In this document: positions 10,214-20,362 of the stretch, piece by piece
How positions within the stretch are numbered: the first letter of the stretch is position 1
Layout of the letters: the number at the start of each line of letters is the position of its first letter
Source of the DNA: Kaistia algarum
GTDB taxonomy: Bacteria; Pseudomonadota; Alphaproteobacteria; Rhizobiales; Kaistiaceae
Assembly: GCF_026343945.1 (NCBI RefSeq)
Contig: NZ_JAPKNJ010000001.1
Location: forward strand, 124,001-188,000
Direction: 5' to 3'
DNA: 64,000 bases
Notes under the pieces: generated by a model
Database searches by the model: none
What the model saw: only the letters and a program-made list of their open reading frames with translations
What the model was told of the DNA's origin: nothing
Program-made: the position numbers and the translations under genes

Positions 10214-12307
10214 TCACTCCGCTGCCGCTGCGAGGCGGCCGGCCGCCAGTGCCGAACACTCGGCCATTACGGCCGAGGCACGGGCGATCGGGTTGGTCAG
10301 GTAGAAATCGATGACCGCGCTGCCGAAGGTCGCGCTGCCGAGCGCCGGAGCGCCGGTCGCGAGCGCCCGGACATCGGCAATATCGGACGGCTGGATGCCG
10401 TCGATGGCGGACAGATGCGGGAACGCGGCGTAGAGAGCCCGGCGCAGCGCTGCCAGCGAATCGAACGGCAGGCGCTTGCCGACGACGTCCGAAAGCGCGC
10501 GGAAGATCGCCCAGTCCTCTCGGGCCTCGCCCGGCGGGAACGTGGCGCGGTTCGCGAGCTGGACTCGCCCTTCGGTGTTCACATAGGTGCCGGACTTCTC
10601 GGTATAGGTCGCCGCCGGCAGGATCACATCGGCGCGGTGGGCGCCAGCATCGCCATGCGTGCCAACATAGATGACGAAGGCCGAACCCAGCGCCTCCATG
10701 TCGATCTCGTCGGCTCCGAGCAGGAAGAGAATATCGAGCTGGCCGGAGCCCGCCGCGGCAACCATTTCCTTCGCTCCGAGGCCGCCATTGGCAGGCACGA
10801 AGCCGATGTCGAGACCGCCGACGCGCGAGGCGGCATTGTGGAGCACGGCGAGGCCGTTCCAGCCCTCATCACGACCCTCGCCCGCCGCGATCTTCGCAGC
10901 CGCGCCGAGCACGGCCGCCCCTTCCGGGCCTGCCAGCGCCGACTGCCCGACGATGACGATCGGCCGCTTGGCGCTCGCGAGCGCGGCACCGAAGCTGCCA
11001 TTGCCGGCGGCGATGTCTGCCAGTGTCTGCGAACCGGCGCCGAGATGCTCATAGGTGTAGGTGAGATCGACCGGCTGGCCGATGAGACCGATCTTGAGGC
11101 CGCCGGCGCGCCAGCGCTTGCGCAGCCGCGCGTTCAGCACCGAGGCCTCCAGACGCGGATTGGCGCCGATGATGAGGATCACATCGGCCTGCTCGATCCC
11201 GGCAATCGTCGGATTGAAGAGGTAGCCGGCACGACCCTTGGCGGGGTCGAGCGCGGCGCCATCCTGGCGGATGTCGATGTTCTTCGAGCCGAGCGCCGTG
11301 ACGAGGCCCTTCAGCGCATAAAGATCCTCGACCGACGCAAGGTCACCGCCGATCGCACCGATCTTGTCGCCGCTCGTGGCCTTGATCTTCGCCGCGACGG
11401 CCGAGAAGGCCTCCGACCACGAGACCGGACGCAGCTTGCCGCCGACGCGAACATAGGGCTTGTCGAGGCGCTGGGTCTTGAGCCCGTCCCAGACGAAGCG
11501 GGTCTTGTCCGAGATCCATTCCTCGTTCACCGCCTCGTTGAGGCGAGGAAGGATGCGCATAACCTCGCGGCCGCGCGCATCGACGCGGATGTTCGAGCCG
11601 ACCGCGTCCATGACGTCGATCGATTCGGTCTTCACCAGTTCCCACGGACGGGCCTGGAAGGCATAGGGCTTCGAGGTCAGCGCGCCGACCGGGCAGAGGT
11701 CGATGACATTGCCCTGCAGTTCCGAGGTCAGCGCCTTCTCGAGATAGGTCGTGATCTCGGCATCTTCGCCGCGACCGATCAGGCCCATCTCGGAAATGCC
11801 AGCGACTTCAGTGGTGAAGCGGACGCAGCGCGTGCAATGAATGCAGCGGTTCATCGACGTCTTCACCAGAGCGCCGATATATTTGTCCTCAACCGCGCGC
11901 TTGTTCTCGGCAAAGCGGTTCTTGTCCACGCCATACGCCATGGCCTGGTCCTGCAGGTCGCACTCGCCGCCCTGATCGCAGATCGGGCAATCGAGCGGAT
12001 GGTTGATCAGCAGGAACTCCATCACGCCTTCGCGCGCCTTCTTCACCATGGGCGACTTGGTGAACATGACCGGCGGCTCGCCGTTCGGGCCCGGGCGCAG
12101 GTCGCGGACATTCATGGCGCAGGATGCCTGCGGCTTGGGCGGGCCGCCCTTCACCTCGACCAGGCACATGCGGCAATTGCCGGCGATCGACAGCCGCTCG
12201 TGGAAGCAGAAGCGCGGAACCTCGGCCCCGGCCGCTTCCGCCGCCTGCAGCAGCGTGTAGTCCGGCGGGACGTCGACTTCGATGCCGTCAACGATGATCT
12301 TGGCCAT
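10214..12307 (-). CDS. nuoG: NADH-quinone oxidoreductase subunit G
   Basis: 697 aa from the ATG at 12307 ([20 protein letters not shown]). A [2Fe-2S] site is formed by C34/C45/C48/C63, the His-Cys3 cluster N5 by H103/C107/C110/C116, and cluster N4 by C155/C158/C161/C205. The remaining ~480 residues form the molybdopterin-oxidoreductase-like domain, which is catalytically silent in complex I. The start overlaps the stop of the pentapeptide-repeat gene by one base (TAATG). An upstream extension to 12391 is possible in frame but has no similarity to NuoG. Confidence 0.96.
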   Translation of the reverse strand: MAKIIVDGIEVDVPPDYTLLQAAEAAGAEVPRFCFHERLSIAGNCRMCLVEVKGGPPKPQASCAMNVRDLRPGPNGEPPVMFTKSPMVKKAREGVMEFLLINHPLDCPICDQGGECDLQDQAMAYGVDKNRFAENKRAVEDKYIGALVKTSMNRCIHCTRCVRFTTEVAGISEMGLIGRGEDAEITTYLEKALTSELQGNVIDLCPVGALTSKPYAFQARPWELVKTESIDVMDAVGSNIRVDARGREVMRILPRLNEAVNEEWISDKTRFVWDGLKTQRLDKPYVRVGGKLRPVSWSEAFSAVAAKIKATSGDKIGAIGGDLASVEDLYALKGLVTALGSKNIDIRQDGAALDPAKGRAGYLFNPTIAGIEQADVILIIGANPRLEASVLNARLRKRWRAGGLKIGLIGQPVDLTYTYEHLGAGSQTLADIAAGNGSFGAALASAKRPIVIVGQSALAGPEGAAVLGAAAKIAAGEGRDEGWNGLAVLHNAASRVGGLDIGFVPANGGLGAKEMVAAAGSGQLDILFLLGADEIDMEALGSAFVIYVGTHGDAGAHRADVILPAATYTEKSGTYVNTEGRVQLANRATFPPGEAREDWAIFRALSDVVGKRLPFDSLAALRRALYAAFPHLSAIDGIQPSDIADVRALATGAPALGSATFGSAVIDFYLTNPIARASAVMAECSALAAGRLAAAAE

Positions 12308-12645
12308 TACTTCGCCTCTTGCGCCGCACGATAGGCGGCCTGCAATTCGGATAGGAGGACACCGTCGACCGTCACGCCTTCGACAAGGCAATTTTCGATC
12401 GAAACGCCCATCAGATTGACCTTGGACAGCCTCGCGCCCGACAGGTTCACGTCGGTGATGCGCGCTCCCGAGATATTCGCATCTTCAACGGAGAGACCAG
12501 CCAGATTGACGTTTTTCGCTGTCCAGCCGGACATGTTCACGTCGTCGAAGCGGGCGCCCGAAAGATTGACGTCGACGAAGGTCGAACCCGAAAGGGTCGC
12601 CTTGTTGACCTCCAATATCTCGACAACGCCCTGCAGCTTCATCAT
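12307..12645 (-). CDS. Pentapeptide-repeat protein inserted between nuoF and nuoG
   Basis: 112 aa starting at [10 protein letters not shown] (ATG 12645, or 12642 for the second Met). From about residue 15 to 95 the protein is built of A/V-N-L-S-x type pentapeptides ([32 protein letters not shown]), which predicts a right-handed quadrilateral beta-helix, followed by a short helix ending [10 protein letters not shown]. No signal peptide or membrane segment is seen. The gene starts 2 bp after the nuoF stop and its TAA overlaps the nuoG start, so it is translated within the complex I operon. It is not a recognised complex I subunit. A role in assembly or protection is inference from position only. 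Confidence 0.88.
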   Translation of the reverse strand: MMKLQGVVEILEVNKATLSGSTFVDVNLSGARFDDVNMSGWTAKNVNLAGLSVEDANISGARITDVNLSGARLSKVNLMGVSIENCLVEGVTVDGVLLSELQAAYRAAQEAK

Positions 12646-12647
12646 CC

Positions 12648-13955
12648 CTACTCCGCCGCTTCCATCATCTCGCGCTCGACCGGGCGCGGATTGGCTGAAT
12701 AGAGATCGATCCGCTCCTCGATCAGCGGGCGGAAATGACGGATGAGGCCCTGGATCGGCCAAGCTGCGGCGTCGCCCAGCGCGCAGATCGTGTGACCTTC
12801 AATCTGGGTCGTCACCTGCAGCAGCATGTCGATCTCGCGCTTCTGAGCCTCGCCGCGTGCCATGCGCTGCATCACGCGCCACATCCAGCCCGTGCCCTCG
12901 CGGCAGGGCGTGCACTGGCCGCAGCTCTCATGCTTGAAGAAGGCCGCGATGCGGGCGATCGCTTTGATCACATCGGTCGACTTGTCCATGACGAGGACGC
13001 CGGCCGTGCCGAAGGAGGACTTCACGGCGCGGGTGCCGTCGAAATCCATGATCAGCTCTTCGCAGTCCTTGGCCGGGATGATCGGGCAGGATGCGCCACC
13101 GGGAATGATCGCCAGCAGATTGTCCCAGCCGCCACGCACGCCGCCGCCATGCTTCTCGATCAATTCCTTGAACGGAATGCCCATCGCCTCTTCGACGATG
13201 CAGGGCGTGTTCACATGGCCGGAAATGCCGAACAGCTTGGTGCCGACATTATTGGGCCGCCCGATCGACGAGAACCAGGTCGCGCCGCGACGCAGGATGG
13301 TCGGCGCCACCGCGATCGATTCGACGTTGTTGACGGTCGTCGGGCAGCCATAGAGGCCAACATTGGCCGGGAATGGCGGCTTCAGGCGCGGCTGGCCCTT
13401 CTTGCCTTCCAGGCTCTCGAGCAGAGCCGTTTCCTCGCCACAAATATAGGCGCCGGCACCATGGGCGACATAGATGTCCATGTCCCAATCATGGACATTG
13501 TTCTTGCCGATAAGCCGCGCCTCATAGGCTTGGTCGATTGCGGCCTGAAGATGCTCACGCTCGCGGATGAACTCGCCGCGCACATAGATGTAGGCGACAT
13601 GGGCGCCCATCGCGAAGCCGGCGATCAGGCAGCCTTCGACAAGGTGATGCGGATCGTGGCGCAGGATCTCGCGATCCTTGCAGGTGCCGGGCTCCGATTC
13701 GTCGGCATTGACGACCAGGTAGTGCGGGCGGCCATCGTTGACCTTGGGCATGAACGACCATTTGAGGCCGGTCGAGAAGCCGGCGCCGCCGCGGCCGCGC
13801 AGTCCCGAGGCCTTCATCTGGTCGATGATCCAGTCGCGTCCAGCCTGCAGAATCGTGGCGGTGCCATCCCAGGAGCCGCGCTTCAGCGCGCCTTGCAGAC
13901 CCCAGTCCTTGGCACCGTAGATGTTGGTGAAGATGCGGTCCTTGTCAGCCAGCAT
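12648..13955 (-). CDS. nuoF: NADH-quinone oxidoreductase subunit F (NADH/FMN-binding)
   Basis: 435 aa. The FMN/NADH-binding glycine motif GRGGAGF is at 54-60 and the NADH-binding acidic patch [14 protein letters not shown] at 83-96. The SLBB domain lies in the middle. The N3 [4Fe-4S] cluster is bound by C345, C348, C351 and C391. It is the electron entry point of complex I. It follows nuoE by 9 bp. All key residues are present. Confidence 0.97.
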   Translation of the reverse strand: MLADKDRIFTNIYGAKDWGLQGALKRGSWDGTATILQAGRDWIIDQMKASGLRGRGGAGFSTGLKWSFMPKVNDGRPHYLVVNADESEPGTCKDREILRHDPHHLVEGCLIAGFAMGAHVAYIYVRGEFIREREHLQAAIDQAYEARLIGKNNVHDWDMDIYVAHGAGAYICGEETALLESLEGKKGQPRLKPPFPANVGLYGCPTTVNNVESIAVAPTILRRGATWFSSIGRPNNVGTKLFGISGHVNTPCIVEEAMGIPFKELIEKHGGGVRGGWDNLLAIIPGGASCPIIPAKDCEELIMDFDGTRAVKSSFGTAGVLVMDKSTDVIKAIARIAAFFKHESCGQCTPCREGTGWMWRVMQRMARGEAQKREIDMLLQVTTQIEGHTICALGDAAAWPIQGLIRHFRPLIEERIDLYSANPRPVEREMMEAAE

Positions 13956-13964
13956 GGTCCGCCC

Positions 13965-14882
13965 TCACTCTTTCTTGCCTGCCGGAGACGGATCAACCGT
14001 GCCGGCTTGAGACACTTCGACCGTGCCCTTGTCTGGCCGTACCGCCGGGTCGGATGCCGGCTTCGACTGGTCGACCTGGTTCGGAACCTTCTCCTTGTCG
14101 GCCTCGGCCTGCACCTTGACCGCCGGATCGACGGGATGCTTGGCCGGCGCGGGATCGGCAGCGGCCTTCGCGGCCGCGGCGGCTTCGGCAGCCTTGGCCT
14201 CTTCCGCTGCGGCGCGCGCCGCAATGGCCTCGCGGGCGGCGGCGAGGCCGGCCCCCTGCCCCACCATCGAGCCGTCATAGAGTTCGGGGCTCACCAGAAC
14301 CCTGGCTCCGCCTTCCGGCATCGACTGGAAACGATCGATCTGCGGACCCGGCTTCAGCGGCCGGCCAGCCTCGATATCGTCGATCAGCCGGCCAAGGCTT
14401 TCGCGTGTCAGATCCTCATAAGTGTCCGGGACGATCTGGATCATCGGCGCATTGACGCAGGCGCCGAGGCACTCGACCTCTTCCCACGACAGATCGCCAT
14501 TCGCCGAAACGTGGAACGGATCGTGATGGATGCGGTTGCGGCAAACCTCGATCAGTTCGCCGGCGCCACGCAGCATGCAGGGCGTCGTGCCGCAGACCTG
14601 GATATGGGCTTTCCTGCCGACCGGCGCGAGCAGGAACATCGTGTAGAAGGTCGCGACCTCGAGCACGCGAATATAGGCCATGTCGAGGAAGTCCGCGACG
14701 AAGCGGATCGCTGGCTCCGACACCCAGCCTTCCTGCTGCTGGACGCGCCACAATATCTGGATGACCGCCGAAGCCTGCTTGCCGGCGGGGAATTTCTGGA
14801 CCTGCTCCTGCGCCCAAGCCAGATTCTCGGCCGAAAGGGCAAAGTCGGCGGGCTGCTCGGCGGCGAGACGACGAACGGACAT
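13965..14882 (-). CDS. nuoE: NADH-quinone oxidoreductase subunit E with a long low-complexity C-terminal tail
   Basis: 305 aa, against about 160-220 for most NuoE proteins. The thioredoxin-like [2Fe-2S] domain is complete, with cluster N1a ligands C97, C102, C138 and C142. After about residue 205 the chain becomes an alanine/glutamate-rich helix-prone stretch, then from about 245 a Pro/Asp/Lys/Val-rich segment that looks disordered. Rhizobial NuoE often carries a tail of this type, but the length is notable. It begins one base within the end of nuoD. Confidence 0.95.
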   Translation of the reverse strand: MSVRRLAAEQPADFALSAENLAWAQEQVQKFPAGKQASAVIQILWRVQQQEGWVSEPAIRFVADFLDMAYIRVLEVATFYTMFLLAPVGRKAHIQVCGTTPCMLRGAGELIEVCRNRIHHDPFHVSANGDLSWEEVECLGACVNAPMIQIVPDTYEDLTRESLGRLIDDIEAGRPLKPGPQIDRFQSMPEGGARVLVSPELYDGSMVGQGAGLAAAREAIAARAAAEEAKAAEAAAAAKAAADPAPAKHPVDPAVKVQAEADKEKVPNQVDQSKPASDPAVRPDKGTVEVSQAGTVDPSPAGKKE

Positions 14883-16072
14883 CAGCGGTCTACCTCTCCG
14901 AACACGATGTCGATCGAACCCAGGATGGCGGATACGTCAGCCAGCATGTGGCCGCGACAGAGATGATCCATGGCCTGAAGATGGGCAAAGCCCGGCGCAC
15001 GGATCTTGCAGCGATAGGGCCTGTTGGTGCCGTTCGCGACGAGATACACGCCGAATTCTCCCTTGGGCGCCTCGACCGCGGCGTAAACCTCGCCGGCGGG
15101 GACGTGATAGCCCTCGGTGTAAAGCTTGAAGTGATGGATGAGCGCCTCCATCGAGCGCTTCATCTCGCCGCGCTTAGGCGGCACGACCTTGCCATCGGCC
15201 GAGGAGACCGGGCCGGAGGCCTCCGTCGTCAACAGCCGCTTGACCACCTGGCGCATGATCTTGATCGATTCGCGCATCTCGGCCATGCGGACGAGATAGC
15301 GGTCATAGCAATCGCCATGCGTGCCGACCGGAATGTCGAAGTCGAGTTCGGAGTAGCACTCATAGGGCTGCGAGCGACGCAGGTCCCAGGCGGCGCCGGC
15401 GCTGCGCACCATCACGCCCGAGAAGCCCCATTTCCAGGACTCTTCCAGCGAGATCACGCCGATATCGACATTGCGCTGCTTGAAGATTCGGTTGCCGGTG
15501 ACGAGGCGATCGAGATCGTCGAGCTGGCGCACGCAGCCATCGCAGAAATCGCCGATATCCTCGACCAGCTTCTGCGGGATGTCCTGATGGACGCCGCCGG
15601 GGCGGAAATAGGCCGCATGCATGCGCGAGCCGGATGCGCGCTCATAGAAGATCATGAGCTTCTCGCGTTCCTCGAAGCCCCAGACCGGCGGAGTGAGCGC
15701 GCCGACGTCGAGCGCCCAGGTCGTGACATTGAGGATGTGCGAAAGCAGGCGACCGATCTCGGAATAGAGCACGCGGATCAGCTGGCCGCGCTTCGGCACC
15801 TCGATGCCGAGCAGCTTTTCGACCGCGAGCGCGTAGGCATGCTCCTGGTTCATCGGCGCGACATAATCGAGCCGGTCGAAATAGGGCACGGCCTGCAGAT
15901 AGGTCTTCTGCTCGATCAGCTTCTCGGTGCCGCGGTGCAGAAGGCCGATATGCGGATCGACCCGCTCGACAACCTCGCCGTTGAGCTCCAGCACGAGGCG
16001 CAACACGCCGTGGGCCGAGGGATGTTCCGGCCCGAAATTGATATTGAAGGTGCGAACCTCAGCCTGTGCCAT
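14882..16072 (-). CDS. nuoD: NADH-quinone oxidoreductase subunit D (49 kDa)
   Basis: 396 aa, related to the large subunit of NiFe hydrogenases but without the Ni ligands. The N-terminal loop [11 protein letters not shown] holds the quinone-binding His, and [18 protein letters not shown] and the C-terminal DIVFGEVDR are family hallmarks. Together with NuoB it forms the quinone site. It follows nuoC by 8 bp. Confidence 0.97.
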   Translation of the reverse strand: MAQAEVRTFNINFGPEHPSAHGVLRLVLELNGEVVERVDPHIGLLHRGTEKLIEQKTYLQAVPYFDRLDYVAPMNQEHAYALAVEKLLGIEVPKRGQLIRVLYSEIGRLLSHILNVTTWALDVGALTPPVWGFEEREKLMIFYERASGSRMHAAYFRPGGVHQDIPQKLVEDIGDFCDGCVRQLDDLDRLVTGNRIFKQRNVDIGVISLEESWKWGFSGVMVRSAGAAWDLRRSQPYECYSELDFDIPVGTHGDCYDRYLVRMAEMRESIKIMRQVVKRLLTTEASGPVSSADGKVVPPKRGEMKRSMEALIHHFKLYTEGYHVPAGEVYAAVEAPKGEFGVYLVANGTNRPYRCKIRAPGFAHLQAMDHLCRGHMLADVSAILGSIDIVFGEVDR

Positions 16073-16080
16073 CGATCGCC

Positions 16081-16698
16081 TCAGCTCGGCTTCTTGTCTG
16101 CTGCCTTCTCGTCGCCCGGCAGCACGTAGTCCGTGCCCTCCCAGGGTGACAAAAAGTCAAAATCGCGGAATTCCTGCGGTAGGCGCACCGGTTCGTAGAC
16201 GACGCGCTTCATCTCGTCGTCGTAGCGCACCTCGACATAGCCGGTCAGCGGAAAGTCCTTCCGCAGCGGATGCCCGTCAAAACCATAATCCGTCAGAATG
16301 CGGCGGAGATCCGGATGGCCGACGAACAGGATGCCGTAGAGGTCATAGGCCTCGCGCTCGAACCAGTTGGCGCCCGGCAGGATCGGCGTGATCGAGGGGA
16401 CCATGGTGGTCTCGTCGGCCTGGACCGTCAGGCGCAGGCGGAGATTTCGGCTCGGCGAAAGCAGATGATAGACGACATCGAAGCGCTTCTCGCGCTCCGG
16501 ATAATCAGCTCCGCACACATCGATGATCGAGAGGAAGCGATATTTGGGGTCGTCGACGAGCCAGGCGACGACATCGGCGATCGCATCATGCGCGACGCCG
16601 ACATTCAATTCGCCATAGGCAATATCGTAGCCGAGGATGGCTTCGCCGCGGCTATCCGCGATGTAGGCGCCGAGTTCGTTGAGGATTTCGTCCACCAT
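16081..16698 (-). CDS. nuoC: NADH-quinone oxidoreductase subunit C (30 kDa)
   Basis: 205 aa from the ATG at 16698 ([17 protein letters not shown]). The 30 kDa-subunit signature [22 protein letters not shown] is at about residues 118-140, followed by [15 protein letters not shown]. The same frame is open back to 16872, but that extension is arginine/serine-rich sequence overlapping nuoB and lacks family similarity. It is a separate gene here, not fused to nuoD as in E. coli. Confidence 0.96.
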   Translation of the reverse strand: MVDEILNELGAYIADSRGEAILGYDIAYGELNVGVAHDAIADVVAWLVDDPKYRFLSIIDVCGADYPEREKRFDVVYHLLSPSRNLRLRLTVQADETTMVPSITPILPGANWFEREAYDLYGILFVGHPDLRRILTDYGFDGHPLRKDFPLTGYVEVRYDDEMKRVVYEPVRLPQEFRDFDFLSPWEGTDYVLPGDEKAADKKPS

Positions 16699-16705
16699 GT
16701 CGACC

Positions 16706-17299
16706 TCAGCGCTCGATCGTGCCGGTGCGGCGGATCTTCTTCTGCAGGAGAAGAATTCCGTAGAGAAGCGCCTCGGCCGTCGGCGGGCAGCCCGGAACAT
16801 AGATGTCGACGGGAACGACGCGGTCGCAGCCGCGAACGACCGCATAGGAGAAGTGATAATAGCCGCCGCCATTGGCGCACGAGCCCATCGAGATGACGTA
16901 GCGGGGCTCCGGCATCTGGTCGTAGACCTTGCGCAGAGCCGGCGCCATCTTGTTGGTCAGCGTGCCGGCGACGATCATCACGTCGGACTGGCGCGGCGAG
17001 CCGCGCGGTGCCGCGCCCCAGCGCTCCATGTCGTAGCGCGGCATCGACGCTTGCATCATCTCCACGGCGCAGCAGGCGAGGCCGAACTGCATCCACATCA
17101 GCGAGCCGGTGCGCGCCCAGGTGATCAGGTCTTGAGTCGCCGCGACGAAGAAGCCCTTGTCGGCGAGTTCGTTGTTCACTTCCATGAAGAAGCGGTCGTC
17201 ATGCCCAATCGGCTTGCCCGACGGATCGACGAGGCCGCGCGGCTGCTGGGCGACCAGCGTACCGGATGCGGGGGCGTTGGAGGACGAGCTCAATCCCAT
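16706..17299 (-). CDS. nuoB: NADH-quinone oxidoreductase subunit B (cluster N2)
   Basis: 197 aa from ATG 17299 ([20 protein letters not shown]). Cluster N2 is bound by the tandem cysteines C76-C77, plus C141 and C171 ([14 protein letters not shown]). N2 is the terminal donor to quinone. The chosen start overlaps the nuoA stop by 10 bp. A second in-frame Met 7 codons upstream (17320) lies deeper in nuoA and is less likely. Confidence 0.96.
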   Translation of the reverse strand: MGLSSSSNAPASGTLVAQQPRGLVDPSGKPIGHDDRFFMEVNNELADKGFFVAATQDLITWARTGSLMWMQFGLACCAVEMMQASMPRYDMERWGAAPRGSPRQSDVMIVAGTLTNKMAPALRKVYDQMPEPRYVISMGSCANGGGYYHFSYAVVRGCDRVVPVDIYVPGCPPTAEALLYGILLLQKKIRRTGTIER

Positions 17300-17655
17300 T
17301 CGAGCGCTCCCTTCTTCCACTCATAGATGAAGCCGATGGTCAGAACGGCAAGGAAGACCATCATCGACCAGAAGCCGAACCAGCCGAGATCGCCGAATAC
17401 CACGGCCCACGGAAACAGGAAGGCGGCCTCAAGATCGAAAATGATGAAGAGGATGGCCACGAGATAGAAGCGCACATCGAACTGCATGCGCGCATCATCG
17501 AATGCATTGAAGCCGCACTCGTAGGCAGAGAGCTTTTCCGGATCTGGATTGCGATACGCGACCAGGAAGGATGAAACGAGGAGCGCGAGGCCGATGACCA
17601 GGGCAATGCCCAGAAAGACCACGATCGGCAGATATTCGCGTAAGAGGTCACTCAT
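17290..17655 (-). CDS. nuoA: NADH-quinone oxidoreductase subunit A
   Basis: 121 aa from [19 protein letters not shown] (ATG 17655), with three membrane helices and the conserved cytoplasmic loop [18 protein letters not shown] (C-G pair after the first helix). It is the first gene of the nuo operon, so the operon promoter should lie in the gap upstream (17656-18239). An alternative start 7 codons upstream is possible. Confidence 0.96.
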   Translation of the reverse strand: MSDLLREYLPIVVFLGIALVIGLALLVSSFLVAYRNPDPEKLSAYECGFNAFDDARMQFDVRFYLVAILFIIFDLEAAFLFPWAVVFGDLGWFGFWSMMVFLAVLTIGFIYEWKKGALEWD

Positions 17656-18239
17656 CGTCCGGCTCCCGGGCTCCATCGGAGGGGTTTCCGATGATGCGGC
17701 GCAATAAGTCCGCCAAGCACTTCACTCGACTAGGCTATCGGACAGCGGCGCATCGCGGGCCAGCCGACGTCTGGTCGGGGGAAAACATGAGGCGAGGCTT
17801 AGCGGAGCCGGGAGAACGTGGCAAGCCCCGCACCACGGCGCCAAGCGGCCGAAGCTGAGGCAGAAGCACCTTTGCTGGGCCGGAATTAGGCGTGACGTTA
17901 GAACTGGAACAATGAAAACATCAATGCGCGCGGCGAAATGTCCCGACCTGTCACCGCGTCAGGGTCGCGATGCAGCTCCCGACGGGTATCGACAGCTTTT
18001 TTGGGTCCACGAACAAAAACGGTTGGCGTGACTTATCCGCTGCAGCGCAGCATGGAATGGGAAGCACGAGTGGCCGCGTCGAAAACGAACCCTGAGCCCG
18101 TTCCGCGCGAACCCGCGCGACGAGGAAGGCGCGGCGCGCATGGCGGCGATGCGCCTCCCCGCTTGTCGACACCGAGCCCCGCGGGCATCTTCCCCGGGGA
18201 GGTCGACGCGATGCGCCAGAGCGACGGCAAAGGATCAGA
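17656..18239. other. Divergent intergenic region, nuoA / FUSC gene
   Basis: 584 bp between two divergently transcribed genes. It should hold the nuo promoter and that of the FUSC gene, but I cannot pick a convincing -35/-10 pair. Open frames here are arginine/serine-rich with no family resemblance. A run of seven T's lies at about 17997-18003. Confidence 0.5.
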
Positions 18240-19331
18240 ATGACAGCGAGCCCTGCCCCGAGGACCGGTGAAGGCGGCACCGCGCCGGCTTCGCGAATCG
18301 ACTGGATGCTGCTTGAGCGGTCTCTCCGCTTCTCGATCACGGTTATGACGCCCATTGCCGTCACGCAGGCCTTCGGCATGCAGAACTGGCTGGTCTTCGC
18401 CATGGTCGCGGGCATCGTCGCGTTTGCGGGCGACGCCGGTGGCCGGCCGGGCGCGCGGCTCCTGTGGATGGCGACCGGTCCGCTGGCACTTTGCATCGGG
18501 CTGCTGCTCGGCTCGATCTCGCTCGCTCATCCGCTCTTCGTTATCGCGCTCTCCATGACCGCGGGTCTGTTCTATGGCGTCGTCGAGACGTCGCATCCCC
18601 ATCTCCTGCTCGCGGCGCGCTTCTTCGCCTTTGGCATCGTGCTGGCCGGGCTCGTCTTCCCCCCGGCTCCGATCGACTATCTCGCGATCCTGGTGATGCT
18701 CGCCTACTCCTGGCTGGTATCGCTGGCCTTCGATCTGCCGCGCCGATCCTGGCAGGCCCTCACCGTACCGCCCTTCATTGCGATGTGGCCCGGCCTGGCG
18801 CTGCGATCGCGGGAGCGCTGGGCGTTCGGCGCCTCCGTCGCGATCGCCGTCGGCCTTGCGTTGGCGACCACGCACTGGACCGGCGCCACGCGGCCCTCCT
18901 GGGCCTGCCTGACGATCCTGATGGTGATGCGGTCTGAGGTCGCGAGCAGCCTTCGCCTTTCGGTCGAGCGCGTGGTGGGAACGCTCGCTGGCGTCATCAT
19001 CGCGGTGCTCGTCGCCCATAACGGCTCGGAGTCCGTGATGCTGCTCGTCATGGCGCTGGCGGCCTTCGTCCGCTGGCCGGCGCAGCAGGTCCACAACGCG
19101 CTCGGCGTCTTCTGCCTCACCGTGTTTGTGCTGCTGATGGTGGAACTCGTCACACCGGATGGCAGTCAGGCGGATATGCTGCTGCATGAGCGTTTCTACG
19201 ACACGCTGATCGGCGCCGTGGCGGCCGGGTTCGGGCTTCTCGCTTTTCCTGTGCTTCGGCGCCTTTTCGCGCTCGCCGCGCCGGATGACGGCGCCAGACG
19301 GAACGATGATCATGACCAGGGCGTCGCCTGA
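18240..19331 (+). CDS. FUSC-family (aromatic-acid-exporter-like) inner-membrane protein
   Basis: 363 aa. About ten hydrophobic segments in two blocks are separated by a short basic cytoplasmic loop (LRSRERWAFGAS). The second block contains the FUSC-like segment TRPSWACLTILMVMRSEVASSLRLSVERVVGTLAGVI (shown here only as a family hallmark, residues ~222-258). These proteins resemble the membrane domain of AaeB/YccS exporters, but this one lacks their large soluble domains. AGGA sits 6 bp before the ATG. The end overlaps the next gene by about 20 bp, suggesting co-expression. The substrate cannot be told from the sequence. Confidence 0.75.
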   Translation: MTASPAPRTGEGGTAPASRIDWMLLERSLRFSITVMTPIAVTQAFGMQNWLVFAMVAGIVAFAGDAGGRPGARLLWMATGPLALCIGLLLGSISLAHPLFVIALSMTAGLFYGVVETSHPHLLLAARFFAFGIVLAGLVFPPAPIDYLAILVMLAYSWLVSLAFDLPRRSWQALTVPPFIAMWPGLALRSRERWAFGASVAIAVGLALATTHWTGATRPSWACLTILMVMRSEVASSLRLSVERVVGTLAGVIIAVLVAHNGSESVMLLVMALAAFVRWPAQQVHNALGVFCLTVFVLLMVELVTPDGSQADMLLHERFYDTLIGAVAAGFGLLAFPVLRRLFALAAPDDGARRNDDHDQGVA

Positions 19332-19947
19332 CTTCATCACTTTCACCGGGATCGACGAGCGCACGTCCCTCGGCAGACTGACCGAACTCTCGGCGCGCTA
19401 TCCGATCGAATGGGGCGTGCTGATGGATCCGGGGCGCCAGGGGAAAGATCCGCGTTTTCCGAGTACCGAGGCGCTGGCCGACATCCTGACGAGCGAGCTC
19501 CGCCTCGCCGGGCACCTTTGCGGCAACCATGCCGATGGGGTCCGGAACGGGGAACTTGCCAGAGCGTCGTTCGACCTTTCCCGGTTCGGGCGCATCCAGA
19601 TCAACAGCCACAAGGTGTCCGTCGCCGAGGCGGCTCGATTCGGCCGCAGGATCGGACGGCGCTGCATCCTCCCCTGCGGCGGCGACCGCTTTCCCGAGAG
19701 CAACGCCGTCGACTGGCTGCATGATCTTTCCGGCGGCCGGGGCCGCGAGACCGCTCACTGGCCGCCTCACCCCGGCCGTCTGGCAGGCTATGCGGGCGGT
19801 ATCGGGCCCGACAATGCCGGCCAGATCGTCGCAGCCATCGCGGCGGATGGCCCCTACTGGATCGATATGGAGACGCGGATCCGCCGCGACGACTGGCTCG
19901 ACCTCGATCAGTGCGAACGCGTCTGCGTAGCCGTCTACGGCGCCTGA
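19312..19947 (+). CDS. TIM-barrel-like protein, possibly phosphoribosylanthranilate isomerase-related
   Basis: 211 aa from ATG 19312 (MTRASPDFITFTGIDERTSL). An in-frame ATG at 19306 is equally possible, but GGAA is better spaced for 19312. The pattern of alternating beta strands (FITFTGID, WGVLMD, HLCG, RIQINS, CILPCGG, YWIDMETRI) suggests a (beta/alpha)8 barrel. The segments PIEWGVLMDPGRQGKDPRFPS and GGIGPDNAGQIVAAI recall TrpF-like proteins. The phosphate-binding and catalytic residues of true TrpF cannot be assigned, so tryptophan synthesis should not be assumed. It overlaps the FUSC gene. Confidence 0.6.
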   Translation: MTRASPDFITFTGIDERTSLGRLTELSARYPIEWGVLMDPGRQGKDPRFPSTEALADILTSELRLAGHLCGNHADGVRNGELARASFDLSRFGRIQINSHKVSVAEAARFGRRIGRRCILPCGGDRFPESNAVDWLHDLSGGRGRETAHWPPHPGRLAGYAGGIGPDNAGQIVAAIAADGPYWIDMETRIRRDDWLDLDQCERVCVAVYGA

Positions 19948-20349
19948 GCCGCTTGCCGACGGTTCGGTTCTGGTCGAGCCATGCGCGTAGGCCGCGTTAG
20001 TCGTCCGGCAAAGAATCCACAGCCAATATCGATAAGCGGGCGAGAGTCGTGGCACTCAAGCCCACGACACCCGGCATGACAGGCCGGAAGCGGTGGCAAG
20101 GTTCATGCAGCGTGCGTACCCGGGCCGGCGCGGCGAGAGAAGCGCGGGACCGCTGACCTTTCGGGATCGATCCGAATCGACGGTCGACCCCCGGCTCGGG
20201 CACTCGTTCCTGCGCGTCAACAAGCCTCCAAGGCTTGTCGCTTTCTACTTCTCGTCGCATGTCTAGTGGATAGTATGTTTGCGTCAGTCCTTTGGTCGCA
20301 TCCTCCCATGCGACCTTCTTAACGTTTTATACACAGAAGGAACAAGGAA
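19948..20349. other. Intergenic region upstream of the rpfF-like gene
   Basis: 402 bp without a credible gene. The last ~110 bp are clearly more AT-rich than the surroundings (CTTAACGTTTTATACACAG at 20316-20334) and hold a hairpin at 20294-20315 and duplicated AAGGAA Shine-Dalgarno-like boxes at 20337 and 20344. The promoter of the DSF synthase gene is most likely here. Confidence 0.55.
20294..20315 (+). promoter_or_regulatory. Inverted repeat (GGTCGCAT / ATGCGACC) upstream of the rpfF-like gene
   Basis: A perfect 8-bp inverted repeat with a 6-base loop (CCTCCC), followed by TTCTTAACGTTTT. It could be an intrinsic terminator that isolates the signal-synthase gene from upstream transcription, or an operator/attenuator for it. 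It ends 34 bp before the start codon. No regulator can be assigned. Confidence 0.45.
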
Positions 20350-20362
20350 TTGAATACAATTC
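20347..20362 (+). promoter_or_regulatory. Inverted repeat spanning the rpfF-like start codon
   Basis: GAATTG-AATA-CAATTC, perfect 6-bp arms, covers the TTG start (20350) and the second Shine-Dalgarno-like AAGGAA. In RNA it would fold over the initiation region. In DNA it could be a protein site. Either would put signal synthesis under tight control (inference). Confidence 0.4.

Noticed and set aside
18033..19364. A 443-codon minus-strand frame opposite the FUSC gene
   Set aside because: The plus-strand product has clear membrane helices and a ribosome-binding site. The antisense product is a charged low-complexity sequence.
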